In this document: one piece after another, positions 1 through 5,699 of the stretch | Layout: each line of letters opens with the position of its first letter | Position numbering within the stretch: position 1 is the stretch's first letter | Assembly (NCBI GenBank): GCA_015661535.1 | Contig: DQVY01000109.1 | Coordinates: 1-9,601, forward strand | Length of the DNA stretch: 9,601 nucleotides | Source of the DNA: Sulfurovum sp. | Lineage (GTDB): Bacteria > Campylobacterota > Campylobacteria > Campylobacterales > Sulfurovaceae | Direction: 5' to 3' | Notes under the pieces: generated by a model | Seen by the model: only the letters and a program-made list of their open reading frames with translations | Told to the model about the DNA's origin: nothing | Database searches by the model: none | Program-made: the position numbers and the translations under genes

Positions 1-426
1 AAAGACAATTTATATGCAGGGCTCATAGAACACTATAAAAAAATAGCAAAACCTTTTGCAAAAGTGGAAGTGATCGAAGTTTTTGACAAAGAGATCGCCA
101 AAGCCCAGGACATTTCACCAAAACTAGCACAAAAAGCCTATACCAAGGCACTCGAAAAATATTTGGATTCTGGTATAAATATTGCTTTGGATCCTGGATC
201 GAAAGAAGTAGATAGTCATGATTTCGCAAATCTGCTTAAGGATAGCGTGCAGGTAAATCTCTTTATTGGCGGTGCATACGGCTTTGAGAGGGATTTTTTG
301 AGTAAATGTAATAATGCAATATCATTTGGTAAAATAACGCTTTCACATAAACTTGTGAAAGTTGTATTGATGGAGCAGATTTTTAGAGGTTTGACTATCA
401 ACAATAACCACCCATATCATAAATAG
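1..426 (+). CDS. rlmH: RlmH, 23S rRNA (pseudouridine1915-N3)-methyltransferase, 5' end missing
   Basis: SPOUT-fold methyltransferase that transfers a methyl group from SAM to N3 of pseudouridine 1915 in helix 69 of 23S rRNA, acting on assembled 70S ribosomes. The frame is open from base 1, so the true start lies upstream. 141 residues are visible, and the family is about 150-155 aa, so roughly ten residues are missing. The GTG at 64 is an internal codon, not the start. Seen in the sequence: LDPGSKEVDSHDFANLL (substrate/SAM region), the glycine-rich SAM loop FIGGAYGF, a SPOUT knot segment around ISFGKITLSHKLVKVVLMEQ, and the near-invariant C-terminal NNHPYHK. The stop is 10 nt before dksA, and the dksA ribosome binding site overlaps the stop codon region, which implies cotranscription. 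The family assignment is secure; the symbol follows from family knowledge. Confidence 0.95.
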   Translation, partial: KDNLYAGLIEHYKKIAKPFAKVEVIEVFDKEIAKAQDISPKLAQKAYTKALEKYLDSGINIALDPGSKEVDSHDFANLLKDSVQVNLFIGGAYGFERDFLSKCNNAISFGKITLSHKLVKVVLMEQIFRGLTINNNHPYHK

Positions 427-436
427 GAACCAATTA

Positions 437-802
437 ATGTTGACAGAAGTAGAATTAGAAGATTTTCAAAATAAGTTATTGGACAGAAGAGTACAGATAG
501 AGAAAAACCTTAGAGGTACATCACTTGAGTTAGATGAAATGAGAGGACTTGAGCTGAATGATGAGGGAGATTATGCGGCGGCTTCTGCAGAAACTATTAT
601 AGATAGTGCTATTTTAGAGCAACAACGTAAAGAATTAAACGAAATTGAACTTGCTTTAGATAAAATTAAAAGAGGAGTATTTGGTATTTGTGAAATGTGT
701 GAGGAACCTATAGGTAAAGCACGTTTGGAAGTAAAAAACTTTGCACGTTTTTGTATCACATGTCGTGAAATAAGCGAGAAAGAACACAATCATACCAAGT
801 AG
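437..802 (+). CDS. dksA: DksA/TraR-family zinc-finger transcription regulator
   Basis: 121-aa DksA-like protein. The family binds the secondary channel of RNA polymerase and, with ppGpp, lowers transcription from rRNA and other stringent promoters. The N-terminal half (about 5-78) is predicted as a helical hairpin. Its tip carries D42-x-x-D45-x-A47, matching the D-x-x-D-x-A tip motif of E. coli DksA. The C-terminal C4 zinc finger has C85, C88, C106 and C109, so all four ligands are present. It is about 30 residues shorter than E. coli DksA (151 aa), which is usual for this phylum and is not a truncation. AGGA at 425-428 lies 8 nt before the ATG and overlaps the rlmH stop, so translation is probably coupled. 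Pairing with RlmH links rRNA modification to rRNA transcription control. Confidence is high for the family and slightly lower for equivalence to E. coli DksA. Confidence 0.9.
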   Translation: MLTEVELEDFQNKLLDRRVQIEKNLRGTSLELDEMRGLELNDEGDYAAASAETIIDSAILEQQRKELNEIELALDKIKRGVFGICEMCEEPIGKARLEVKNFARFCITCREISEKEHNHTK

Positions 803-841
803 TCTTCATCATTTCAGCAGGATTAGGGGAGGAGAAATAAA

Positions 842-1888
842 ATGAGATTAGGTTTATATATTTTTGCAACGTTGGTACTTATCGGTATAGTAGGTGCATT
901 TACCTATGCTATGAATCCAGATAATTATATTATGGAGGTTATGGGTATCAATCTGAATTTCCCTATAGCACTCTGGGTGACCCTGCCAATGATCCTCTTG
1001 TTTATTTTTACAGTGATCCATATATTTTATTATGGTTTAAAAAACTATTTTTTACTTAAGAAGTGGGAAAAAGACACCAATACTTTGGAAGATGCCTTGT
1101 ACTGGTCTTTGGTGAATGAACCTAAAAAACAGAAATACAGTATTGAGAAGATGGGAAATACAGCCTGTATTTTAGAAAAAGCTTCACTTGATCTGTCTGA
1201 CAATGTAGAAAATCTTAACCCAAGACTTTCCCATGTGGTCAATATCATACAAAAGATCAAGAATGGTGAATACATAGACCTAAAAGAAGAAAAATTGTCT
1301 AAGGTCTTTCATGCAGGCAATCCTATTTTGATACAAAATAGACTCAACCGTCTTGAAACAGACGAAAAGTTCCCTGAAGATATCATGCGGGCAACTTCAG
1401 AGTACTCTCCAGCTGTTCAGGCACAGGCACTTGAAGTGTTTGCTCGAAAAAGTAACTTTACCCAAGCAAAAAAATATGCAAAAGTATTTGATGTAAAAAA
1501 CTTTTTAACGATGTTAAAACGTGTCAATTCAGAAGATGATCTTGAAATGACCTCTGAAGTATTGGCGGAGTTTGTGCAGGCACTTGAGCTGTCTTGCAGA
1601 GACTTTGTTGAAATGGCTTTGGTGACAAAGAAATATTTGAAACCAGAAGAAAATCTTACTTTGTTCAGAAAATTTCAAGATGATAATGAAAAAGCACAAA
1701 ATGCCTATTTATATCTCTTGTTTGAATATGAACTTTTAGAACAGGCATCAAGATACCTTGATGAGGCTGATGAAAATGAGTTTGTTAAATTTAGAGCATT
1801 CCATGAGTTAAAAAAGCTGCATAGCAAATATAGATTGGAAGATATTGTTGATATACAGTCTGTTTGTATACCAGCAAGAGAGTTTTAG
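842..1888 (+). CDS. Unrecognised inner-membrane protein, two N-terminal TM helices and a helical C-terminal body
   Basis: 348 aa, not confidently recognised. Two hydrophobic helices lie at about residues 3-23 and 40-66, separated by a short polar loop. A charged, mostly alpha-helical, cysteine-poor region of about 280 residues follows, probably cytoplasmic. The TM-loop-TM layout (an aromatic/Ala end to helix 1, then Asn, a short loop, and helix 2 starting with Phe-Pro) recalls LapA-type or HemY-N-type domains, whose partners or C-terminal parts carry TPR-like helices. The C-terminal stretch FVQALELSCRDFVEMALV... ALYLLFEYELLEQASRYLD is TPR-like in texture, but no repeat could be defined, so this is only a suggestion. 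The start is secure: a very strong purine-rich site (GGGGAGGAGA, about 827-836) precedes the ATG. It lies 39 nt after dksA and 22 nt before dusB, in what looks like one operon. As I recall, Campylobacter jejuni also has a membrane protein of unknown function between dksA and a dus gene. Confidence 0.8.
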   Translation: MRLGLYIFATLVLIGIVGAFTYAMNPDNYIMEVMGINLNFPIALWVTLPMILLFIFTVIHIFYYGLKNYFLLKKWEKDTNTLEDALYWSLVNEPKKQKYSIEKMGNTACILEKASLDLSDNVENLNPRLSHVVNIIQKIKNGEYIDLKEEKLSKVFHAGNPILIQNRLNRLETDEKFPEDIMRATSEYSPAVQAQALEVFARKSNFTQAKKYAKVFDVKNFLTMLKRVNSEDDLEMTSEVLAEFVQALELSCRDFVEMALVTKKYLKPEENLTLFRKFQDDNEKAQNAYLYLLFEYELLEQASRYLDEADENEFVKFRAFHELKKLHSKYRLEDIVDIQSVCIPAREF

Positions 1889-1910
1889 ACTTTCTTTTTG
1901 AATTTGGCTT

Positions 1911-2864
1911 ATGGCAACACTTGATTTCTCCCACCCCCTTTACTTCTTAGCCCCCTTAGCGGGCTTTACCGACCTTCCTTTCCGCTCTGTTGTGAAGAAG
2001 TTTGGTGTAGACCTGACCACATCTGAAATGATCTCTTCCAATGCCTTGGTACATCAGAGTAAAAAAACCTATAAGATGTTGGAAAAAAGTCCTATTGAAA
2101 ACCCCTATGCCATACAAATTGCAGGTTCTGACCTGGACGTGATCAAGCGCGCGGTAGAGATCATTAATGCACGTGATGATGTGACAAGCATAGATCTAAA
2201 CTGTGGTTGTCCTGCACCAAAAGTGGTCAATAACCTTCAAGGTTCTTCTTTGTTGACAGATCTACCCCAAATGGCAAAAGTGATAGAAACGATCAAGAAG
2301 TATTCGAACAAGGAGTATACCTCGGTAAAATTCCGTTTGGGTTTTAATGAAAAAAACCATGAAGAGATCGCCCGAATTTCTGAAGAGAGTGGGGCAGACT
2401 ATATTGCGGTACACGGGAGAACACGAGCAGGACGATATAAGGCGGCAGTAGACTATGATGCCATTGCTGAAGTGAAACAGGCTGTAGGTATACCGGTGAT
2501 TGCCAATGGTGATATTGATACCCCTGCGAAAGTAAAGTGGGTGTTGGAATACACTGGAGCAAATGGTGTCATGATAGGACGTGCAGCAGTGGGAAAACCT
2601 TGGATCTTTAAACAAATTAAAGAGGGTATGGAAGAACCTACACCTGAACTCATTAAGGAAGTGGTCTTAGAACATTTTGATCAAATGATAGCCCATTATG
2701 ATAAGTATGGTGCGATTGTGTTCCGAAAAAATCTTCACTCTTATTCCAAAGCAGGATATAAAGGTGCTTCCGCCTTTAGAAATGATGTGAACCGCATAGA
2801 AGACCCTAAAGAGATGCGAAAAGTAATTGAAGCTTTTTTTTCCCAGACCTTTCTCTCTTCTTGA
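1911..2864 (+). CDS. dusB: DusB-type tRNA-dihydrouridine synthase
   Basis: 317-aa FMN enzyme that reduces uridines in the tRNA D-loop to dihydrouridine using NAD(P)H. The TIM-barrel Dus domain covers about residues 8-235: APLAGFTDLPFR at the N terminus, NCGCPAPKV with the catalytic C100, GADYIAVHGRTRAGRY (H168, R170, phosphate/FMN contacts), IPVIANGDI, and MIGRAAVGKPWIF for the FMN phosphate. A helical tRNA-binding tail follows from about 240 to the end. The start is fixed because the only upstream in-frame codons before a TGA at 1899 are not starts. There is no clear Shine-Dalgarno sequence before it, only TTGG a few bases away, so translation may depend on coupling to the gene ending 22 nt upstream. 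The DusB rather than DusA/C subgroup is inferred from overall wording and C-terminal length. The stop codon lies inside the palindrome at 2861-2874. Confidence 0.93.
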   Translation: MATLDFSHPLYFLAPLAGFTDLPFRSVVKKFGVDLTTSEMISSNALVHQSKKTYKMLEKSPIENPYAIQIAGSDLDVIKRAVEIINARDDVTSIDLNCGCPAPKVVNNLQGSSLLTDLPQMAKVIETIKKYSNKEYTSVKFRLGFNEKNHEEIARISEESGADYIAVHGRTRAGRYKAAVDYDAIAEVKQAVGIPVIANGDIDTPAKVKWVLEYTGANGVMIGRAAVGKPWIFKQIKEGMEEPTPELIKEVVLEHFDQMIAHYDKYGAIVFRKNLHSYSKAGYKGASAFRNDVNRIEDPKEMRKVIEAFFSQTFLSS

Positions 2865-2874
2865 CAAATGTCAA
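2861..2874. promoter_or_regulatory. FNR/CRP-type palindrome TTGAC-AAAT-GTCAA
   Basis: A perfect 5+5 inverted repeat with the N4 spacer of FNR/CRP-family sites (E. coli FNR is TTGAT-N4-ATCAA). The arms extend to 6 bp if the flanking A/T pair is counted. It overlaps the dusB stop codon. From its right edge to the TATAAT at 2897 there are 22 nt, which puts the centre at about -41.5 of the predicted start. That is the standard class II activator position. The sequence and spacing are directly visible; binding by an FNR/CRP-family protein is inference. Confidence 0.5.
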
Positions 2875-2896
2875 ATGAACTGCTTCACAGGTAGAC

Positions 2897-2902
2897 TATA
2901 AT
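2897..2902 (+). promoter_or_regulatory. -10 element TATAAT for the small membrane protein gene
   Basis: A perfect TATAAT lies in the 61-nt gap between dusB and the next gene, with a predicted start near 2909. No -35 exists at 16-18 nt; TTGACA at 2861 is 30 nt away. AAGGA at 2914-2918 is 7 nt before the ATG, so the leader would be only about 17 nt. The run TATAATCTAT recurs at the structured-RNA promoter (4711). Confidence 0.55.
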
Positions 2903-2925
2903 CTATCAAAAAGAAGGACCATACG

Positions 2926-3342
2926 ATGACGTTCATTATACTAAAAACAATACATCTTTTTGCAGCATTTATTTATGGGGGATTTCTTATTGTAGATAAT
3001 CTCTTTTTGCTACATATAAAAGAGTCATACAGTGAAGAGGAACATAAAAGCATTCGTGAATCATTTATGAAGTATGTCCGGAAGGTAGTGCCTCCTAGTC
3101 TGCTTGTTGCCGTATTGACAGGACTTTACCTTATCACACAGGTATTTGGACCTGTAGGTGAAGAAGGAATGAGTTCTTTTCAAATGATGCTTTCACTCAA
3201 AGCATTTTTAGGTATTTGGTTGGGGATCAGAGGTTTTTCTCAGGTATATCTAGGCATACAGCCTTTGGTATTTAAAAGCCATGTCCTGCCTTTTGCTTTT
3301 GTGGTGACCATTATTTTTCTTTCTCAGTTCATGTATATTTAG
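2926..3342 (+). CDS. Small four-TM membrane protein, CopD/HemJ-like
   Basis: 138-aa integral membrane protein with four predicted helices at about 4-25, 55-73, 85-107 and 119-137. Helix 1 reads KTIHLFAAFIYGGFL. This Lys-x-x-His ... Gly-Gly arrangement is seen at the start of CopD-like, DUF2269-like and HemJ-like proteins. Other features of that layout are H30 just after helix 1, Thr-Gly in helix 2 (65-66), Lys92 in helix 3 and H119 at the start of helix 4. The histidines could be heme or metal ligands as in the cytochrome b561-like fold, but this is inference and the exact family is undecided. It has its own promoter and a likely FNR/CRP-type site, so it is probably regulated separately from dusB. 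Its TAG stop overlaps the TAA of the convergent gene in the shared TTAG at 3339-3342. Confidence 0.8.
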   Translation: MTFIILKTIHLFAAFIYGGFLIVDNLFLLHIKESYSEEEHKSIRESFMKYVRKVVPPSLLVAVLTGLYLITQVFGPVGEEGMSSFQMMLSLKAFLGIWLGIRGFSQVYLGIQPLVFKSHVLPFAFVVTIIFLSQFMYI

Positions 3343-4640
3343 TCAGATTTTTTACGCGACCTTTCTACCAATATTGAGAGTACAAAGCTACTCAATACAA
3401 AGCCAAGGAAAAGGAAAAATCCTACATTCAAATGGGTGTCATTGGTGGTGATGACATTGATAGGCACACTTTTCTCTTCCAATGATTTTAATTCATTGGT
3501 GATGATACCGTCAAGACCAAGATATGCCATAAAGATAGAGACAACCATCACATCTGCCATAGACCACTTGGTTGATTTTAAGGCAAAAAATCGAACAACA
3601 GCATTGTTCCCTATAAAGTTCCTACTGTAAAAATAAAGATAGGTTGAGACAAGTTTTAGGAAAGGGAAGATTACTGAAAAGAGTGTCAATAATACACCTA
3701 CAAAGATCATTTTAGCCTCATCATATTCTAGAAGGAGTTTGACCAGGTCAGAAATGCTTTTTGTTTGATAGAAGAGGACCTGGTCTGTAAAGATAATGGA
3801 TTTCTCCAGCATCATAAAGTGGAACTTGGCTATTTTTGCTTCTATGTCGATCATAGGAAGGAAGAGACCGGGTATAAGCAGGGTAACACTTGTGGCAGTA
3901 AGTAAAAACAGTGTTACAGAGCGCAGCATAGTCCCCTGTATAAGGACAAGTACAATAAGCAGTAGCGCTAAAGATAAGATGATCATAGCTTCTCTGTCCA
4001 TGACTTGACTGTTTTGAGCCAAAAGACCGTCCAGTACAATGGTACACGCTTCAAAACTTTCCGTGTTGTAACGTTTTAGAATATTATTGTACGCAGTGAT
4101 ATCTGTCGGTGAAATATTGTTTTCTGTTAAGGCATAGAGTTTTTCTCTCATGACTTTTTTGAGTATTTTCTGGTTGTTTGGTCTTTCAAGCTCATTTAAA
4201 ATAGTTTCTGTAAACTCCGGGACCCTGTTCCTTAGATCTTTAATGTTCACAAGAGAGTCGGTGACCATTTGTTTGGTGTCACCCAGGAGAGAATTAAAAA
4301 AGCCTCTTTGGTTTTTATTTTTTTCTCTTACACTCCTGTCTGCTTCAACAATGAGTGTGTCAAGTATGGTTTCCACATAGGCTTTTATCTCTGCCCGACT
4401 GCTTGCTGTAAAATCAAATTCATCAATCTTCTGGTCAATGACATCCGCAATCTTTTCTGTCCATATGGAAGAGTTGAAGAGTCCAAATTCAACACTGTGA
4501 AGCTGTGCATAGTCTTCTTTCAGCACCTTTGCTTTACGTCCGGTCTCAAGAAGGTTGATGACAGTATATATCATAGTTGAGAGTACAAAAATACTCAAAA
4601 TAACCAACGATTGTTTAAATATCTTTTTAAAAAATGTCAT
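3339..4640 (-). CDS. PqiA-domain membrane protein with large N-terminal extramembrane domain
   Basis: 433 aa from the ATG at 4640. The frame is open to 4751, but the extra 37 residues would run through the promoter region. An AGGGA motif 9 nt before the 4640 ATG supports the shorter form. TM1 spans about 11-31. A charged, helical domain of about 185 residues (32-215) follows, probably periplasmic. The C-terminal half has helices near 219-237, 241-262, 321-346, 363-380 and 407-425. FPFLKL (335-340), KWSMADVMVVSIF (358-370) and the last helix match the paraquat-inducible protein A (PqiA/LetA) pattern. PqiA/LetA proteins are inner-membrane partners of MCE lipid-transport proteins. No MCE (PqiB-like) gene is adjacent, and only one PqiA unit is present instead of two. 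The role in lipid transport is therefore inference. It converges on the 138-aa protein gene with a 4-nt overlap. Confidence 0.8.
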   Translation of the reverse strand: MTFFKKIFKQSLVILSIFVLSTMIYTVINLLETGRKAKVLKEDYAQLHSVEFGLFNSSIWTEKIADVIDQKIDEFDFTASSRAEIKAYVETILDTLIVEADRSVREKNKNQRGFFNSLLGDTKQMVTDSLVNIKDLRNRVPEFTETILNELERPNNQKILKKVMREKLYALTENNISPTDITAYNNILKRYNTESFEACTIVLDGLLAQNSQVMDREAMIILSLALLLIVLVLIQGTMLRSVTLFLLTATSVTLLIPGLFLPMIDIEAKIAKFHFMMLEKSIIFTDQVLFYQTKSISDLVKLLLEYDEAKMIFVGVLLTLFSVIFPFLKLVSTYLYFYSRNFIGNNAVVRFFALKSTKWSMADVMVVSIFMAYLGLDGIITNELKSLEEKSVPINVITTNDTHLNVGFFLFLGFVLSSFVLSILVERSRKKSD

Positions 4641-4671
4641 ATTTATGCTTCCCTGCAATTTATCTTGACTT

Positions 4672-4677
4672 AGTATA
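4672..4677 (-). promoter_or_regulatory. Extended -10 (TGA-TATACT) for the PqiA-like gene
   Basis: Read on the - strand, TGATATACT matches an extended -10 (TGn then TATACT). Its predicted start near 4665 would give a leader of about 25 nt to the ATG at 4640. It lies 34 nt from the opposing -10 at 4711, so the two promoters are back to back. Confidence 0.45.
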
Positions 4678-4707
4678 TCAAAATTAGTGTAAATTATGTA
4701 AGAAAAG

Positions 4708-4716
4708 TGATATAAT
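4708..4716 (+). promoter_or_regulatory. Extended -10 promoter TGA-TATAAT for the structured RNA
   Basis: A perfect TATAAT at 4711-4716 is preceded by TGA, forming an extended -10. The upstream 40 nt are AT-rich with no acceptable -35, as is usual for the housekeeping sigma factor in this phylum. The predicted start is 4723-4725, which is exactly where the closing helix of the downstream RNA begins. Confidence 0.65.
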
Positions 4717-4722
4717 CTATTC

Positions 4723-4894
4723 TCAAGATCACCTCTGATAATAGGTGACACTCACAACATCACTAGCTTTTGTCTAGGCTAGGTACTCTTTTGTAGTCCT
4801 AGCACATTAGCTAAGTCAAGAAAGAGTAACAACGCATAGGCGAAATCTAGTGCTGCCCGTAGGGTGGGCTTTACCTATTATCAGAAGTGATCTT
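4723..4894 (+). ncRNA. Structured RNA of about 172 nt, 6S RNA candidate
   Basis: The two ends, 4725-4746 and 4873-4894, are complementary at 21 of 22 positions (one C-A mismatch, 4733/4886). Two more pairs (G4747-U4872, A4748-U4871) can extend the helix. Inside are an apical hairpin, GCTAGG-TAC/GTA-CCTAGC (4778-4803, 2-nt bulge), and a possible pairing of CACTAG 4761-4766 with CTAGTG 4847-4852. A small hairpin, GCCC/GGGC (4855-4869), sits next to the closing helix on the 3' side. A long closing stem starting at +1, a large central bubble with a 3'-side hairpin, an apical stem and a length of about 170-185 nt are the topology of 6S RNA, which binds RNA polymerase holoenzyme. No long ORF and no terminator with a clean U-tract are present (only CTTAACTTTT after the helix), so some transcripts may read into the permease gene. 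The alternative is a cis-acting leader or riboswitch for that gene. That it is a structured RNA is well supported; the 6S identity is inference. Confidence 0.55.
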
Positions 4895-4913
4895 AACTTT
4901 TGGAGCGCAAAAA

Positions 4914-5654
4914 ATGATCGTAGAATTTATACTTGTTGGTATTTTTATAGGAACAATGTCAGGATTTTTTGGTATTGGGGGAGGAATGATCCTTATCCCG
5001 ATACTTTTGGTTTTGGGAATTGATGTGAAAGATGCCATTGGTATTTCTATTGTTCAAATGGTTTTTTCTTCCATTTTTGGATCCTATCTTAACTATAAAA
5101 AAGGTTCACTTATCGTTGGTGAAGGTGTTTTTGTTGGTTTTGGCGGCTTTCTTGGTGGATATATTGGCGGGTATGTCACACACTATCTTCCCGATGTTGT
5201 ATTACAGTTTACGTTCATGGCTTTACTCCTTTTTGCGCTGTTGCGTCTTTTCTTTTCTCAAAATCATGAAGATGACAGCCAGACAAAATCTCTGAATAAA
5301 CTCTTGCTTTTTAGTATTGGTGTAGGTATTGGTATCTTTTCCATTACATTGGGTATTGGAGGATCTATCATATTGACACCGTTATTGGTCGGTTTGTTAC
5401 ATTACCCATTAAAAAAAGCAGTCAGTGCAGGGCTCTTTTTTGTAGTCTTCTCATCGATAGCAGGTATGATCAGCAGATTAAGTACAGGAAGTATTGATTT
5501 TTCAAATGCATTGATCGTAGCTACGGCTTCTCTGGTCGGTGTTGCCATAGGTATTTGGCTAAAAGACAAAATAAGCTCTAAAAACCACAAAACAGCACTC
5601 CTGGCACTCTATGTATTTGCTTTGGGTATGCTGGTCAAGAAGATGTGGCTATGA
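4914..5654 (+). CDS. TauE/SafE-family membrane permease
   Basis: 246-aa polytopic protein of the TauE/SafE (DUF81) family, proposed exporters or importers of sulfite, sulfoacetate and related organosulfur anions. It has the family's internal duplication: GFFGIGGGMILIP (17-29) in the first half and LGIGGSIILTP (146-156) in the second, each inside a hydrophobic helix. About eight helices are predicted, with a charged linker near 115-127. The ATG at 4914 is preferred over a GTG at 4887. GGAG at 4902-4905 is 8 nt before it, and the GTG start would lie within the 3' arm of the RNA helix. The gene lies 19 nt after that helix and may be read from the same promoter. The substrate cannot be told from sequence; a sulfur compound would suit a sulfur-oxidising lifestyle but is only a guess. 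Confidence 0.88.
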   Translation: MIVEFILVGIFIGTMSGFFGIGGGMILIPILLVLGIDVKDAIGISIVQMVFSSIFGSYLNYKKGSLIVGEGVFVGFGGFLGGYIGGYVTHYLPDVVLQFTFMALLLFALLRLFFSQNHEDDSQTKSLNKLLLFSIGVGIGIFSITLGIGGSIILTPLLVGLLHYPLKKAVSAGLFFVVFSSIAGMISRLSTGSIDFSNALIVATASLVGVAIGIWLKDKISSKNHKTALLALYVFALGMLVKKMWL

Positions 5655-5656
5655 TA

Positions 5657-5691
5657 AAATTAGAAATTAGAAATTAGAAATTAGAAATTAG
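5657..5691. repeat. Five perfect tandem copies of AAATTAG
   Basis: A 7-nt unit repeated head to tail five times without error fills most of the 45-nt gap between the permease stop and the uvrA start. The last G of the array begins the AGGGA ribosome binding site of uvrA (5 nt before ATG 5700). Short perfect arrays can change copy number by slippage. This would alter the distance between any upstream promoter and uvrA without changing the uvrA frame. Confidence 0.9.
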
Positions 5692-5699
5692 GGACAATA

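Noticed and set aside
2262..2867. - strand open frames inside dusB
   Set aside because: Shadow frames of a well-supported gene, with Cys/His/Ser-rich compositions typical of antisense translation.
2861..2902. TTGACA at 2861 as a -35 for TATAAT at 2897
   Set aside because: The spacer is 30 nt, far from 16-18. The hexamer is better read as the left arm of a 14-bp palindrome.
4665..4716. TTGACT at 4665 as a -35 for TATAAT at 4711
   Set aside because: The spacer is 40 nt. The extended -10 explains the promoter without a -35.
4641..4751. N-terminal extension of the PqiA-like protein to 4751
   Set aside because: It would cross both divergent promoters and the start of the structured RNA. The 4640 ATG has a good ribosome binding site and begins directly before a membrane helix.
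4723..4894. A known riboswitch (cobalamin, TPP, FMN, c-di-GMP, Moco) or RNase P, tmRNA or SRP RNA
   Set aside because: None of the core consensus words I know for these families could be found by eye. This is not a covariance-model search.
4725..4894. A MITE-like element defined by the 22-nt terminal inverted repeats
   Set aside because: No target-site duplication flanks the arms, and no second copy is in the window. A promoter ending exactly at the first arm fits an RNA gene better.
4887..4913. GTG start at 4887 for the TauE/SafE protein
   Set aside because: It lies in the 3' arm of the RNA helix with no ribosome binding site. The ATG at 4914 has GGAG 8 nt upstream.
5657..5691. A CRISPR or minisatellite array
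   Set aside because: The repeats are only 7 nt and contiguous, with no spacers. It is a simple tandem repeat.
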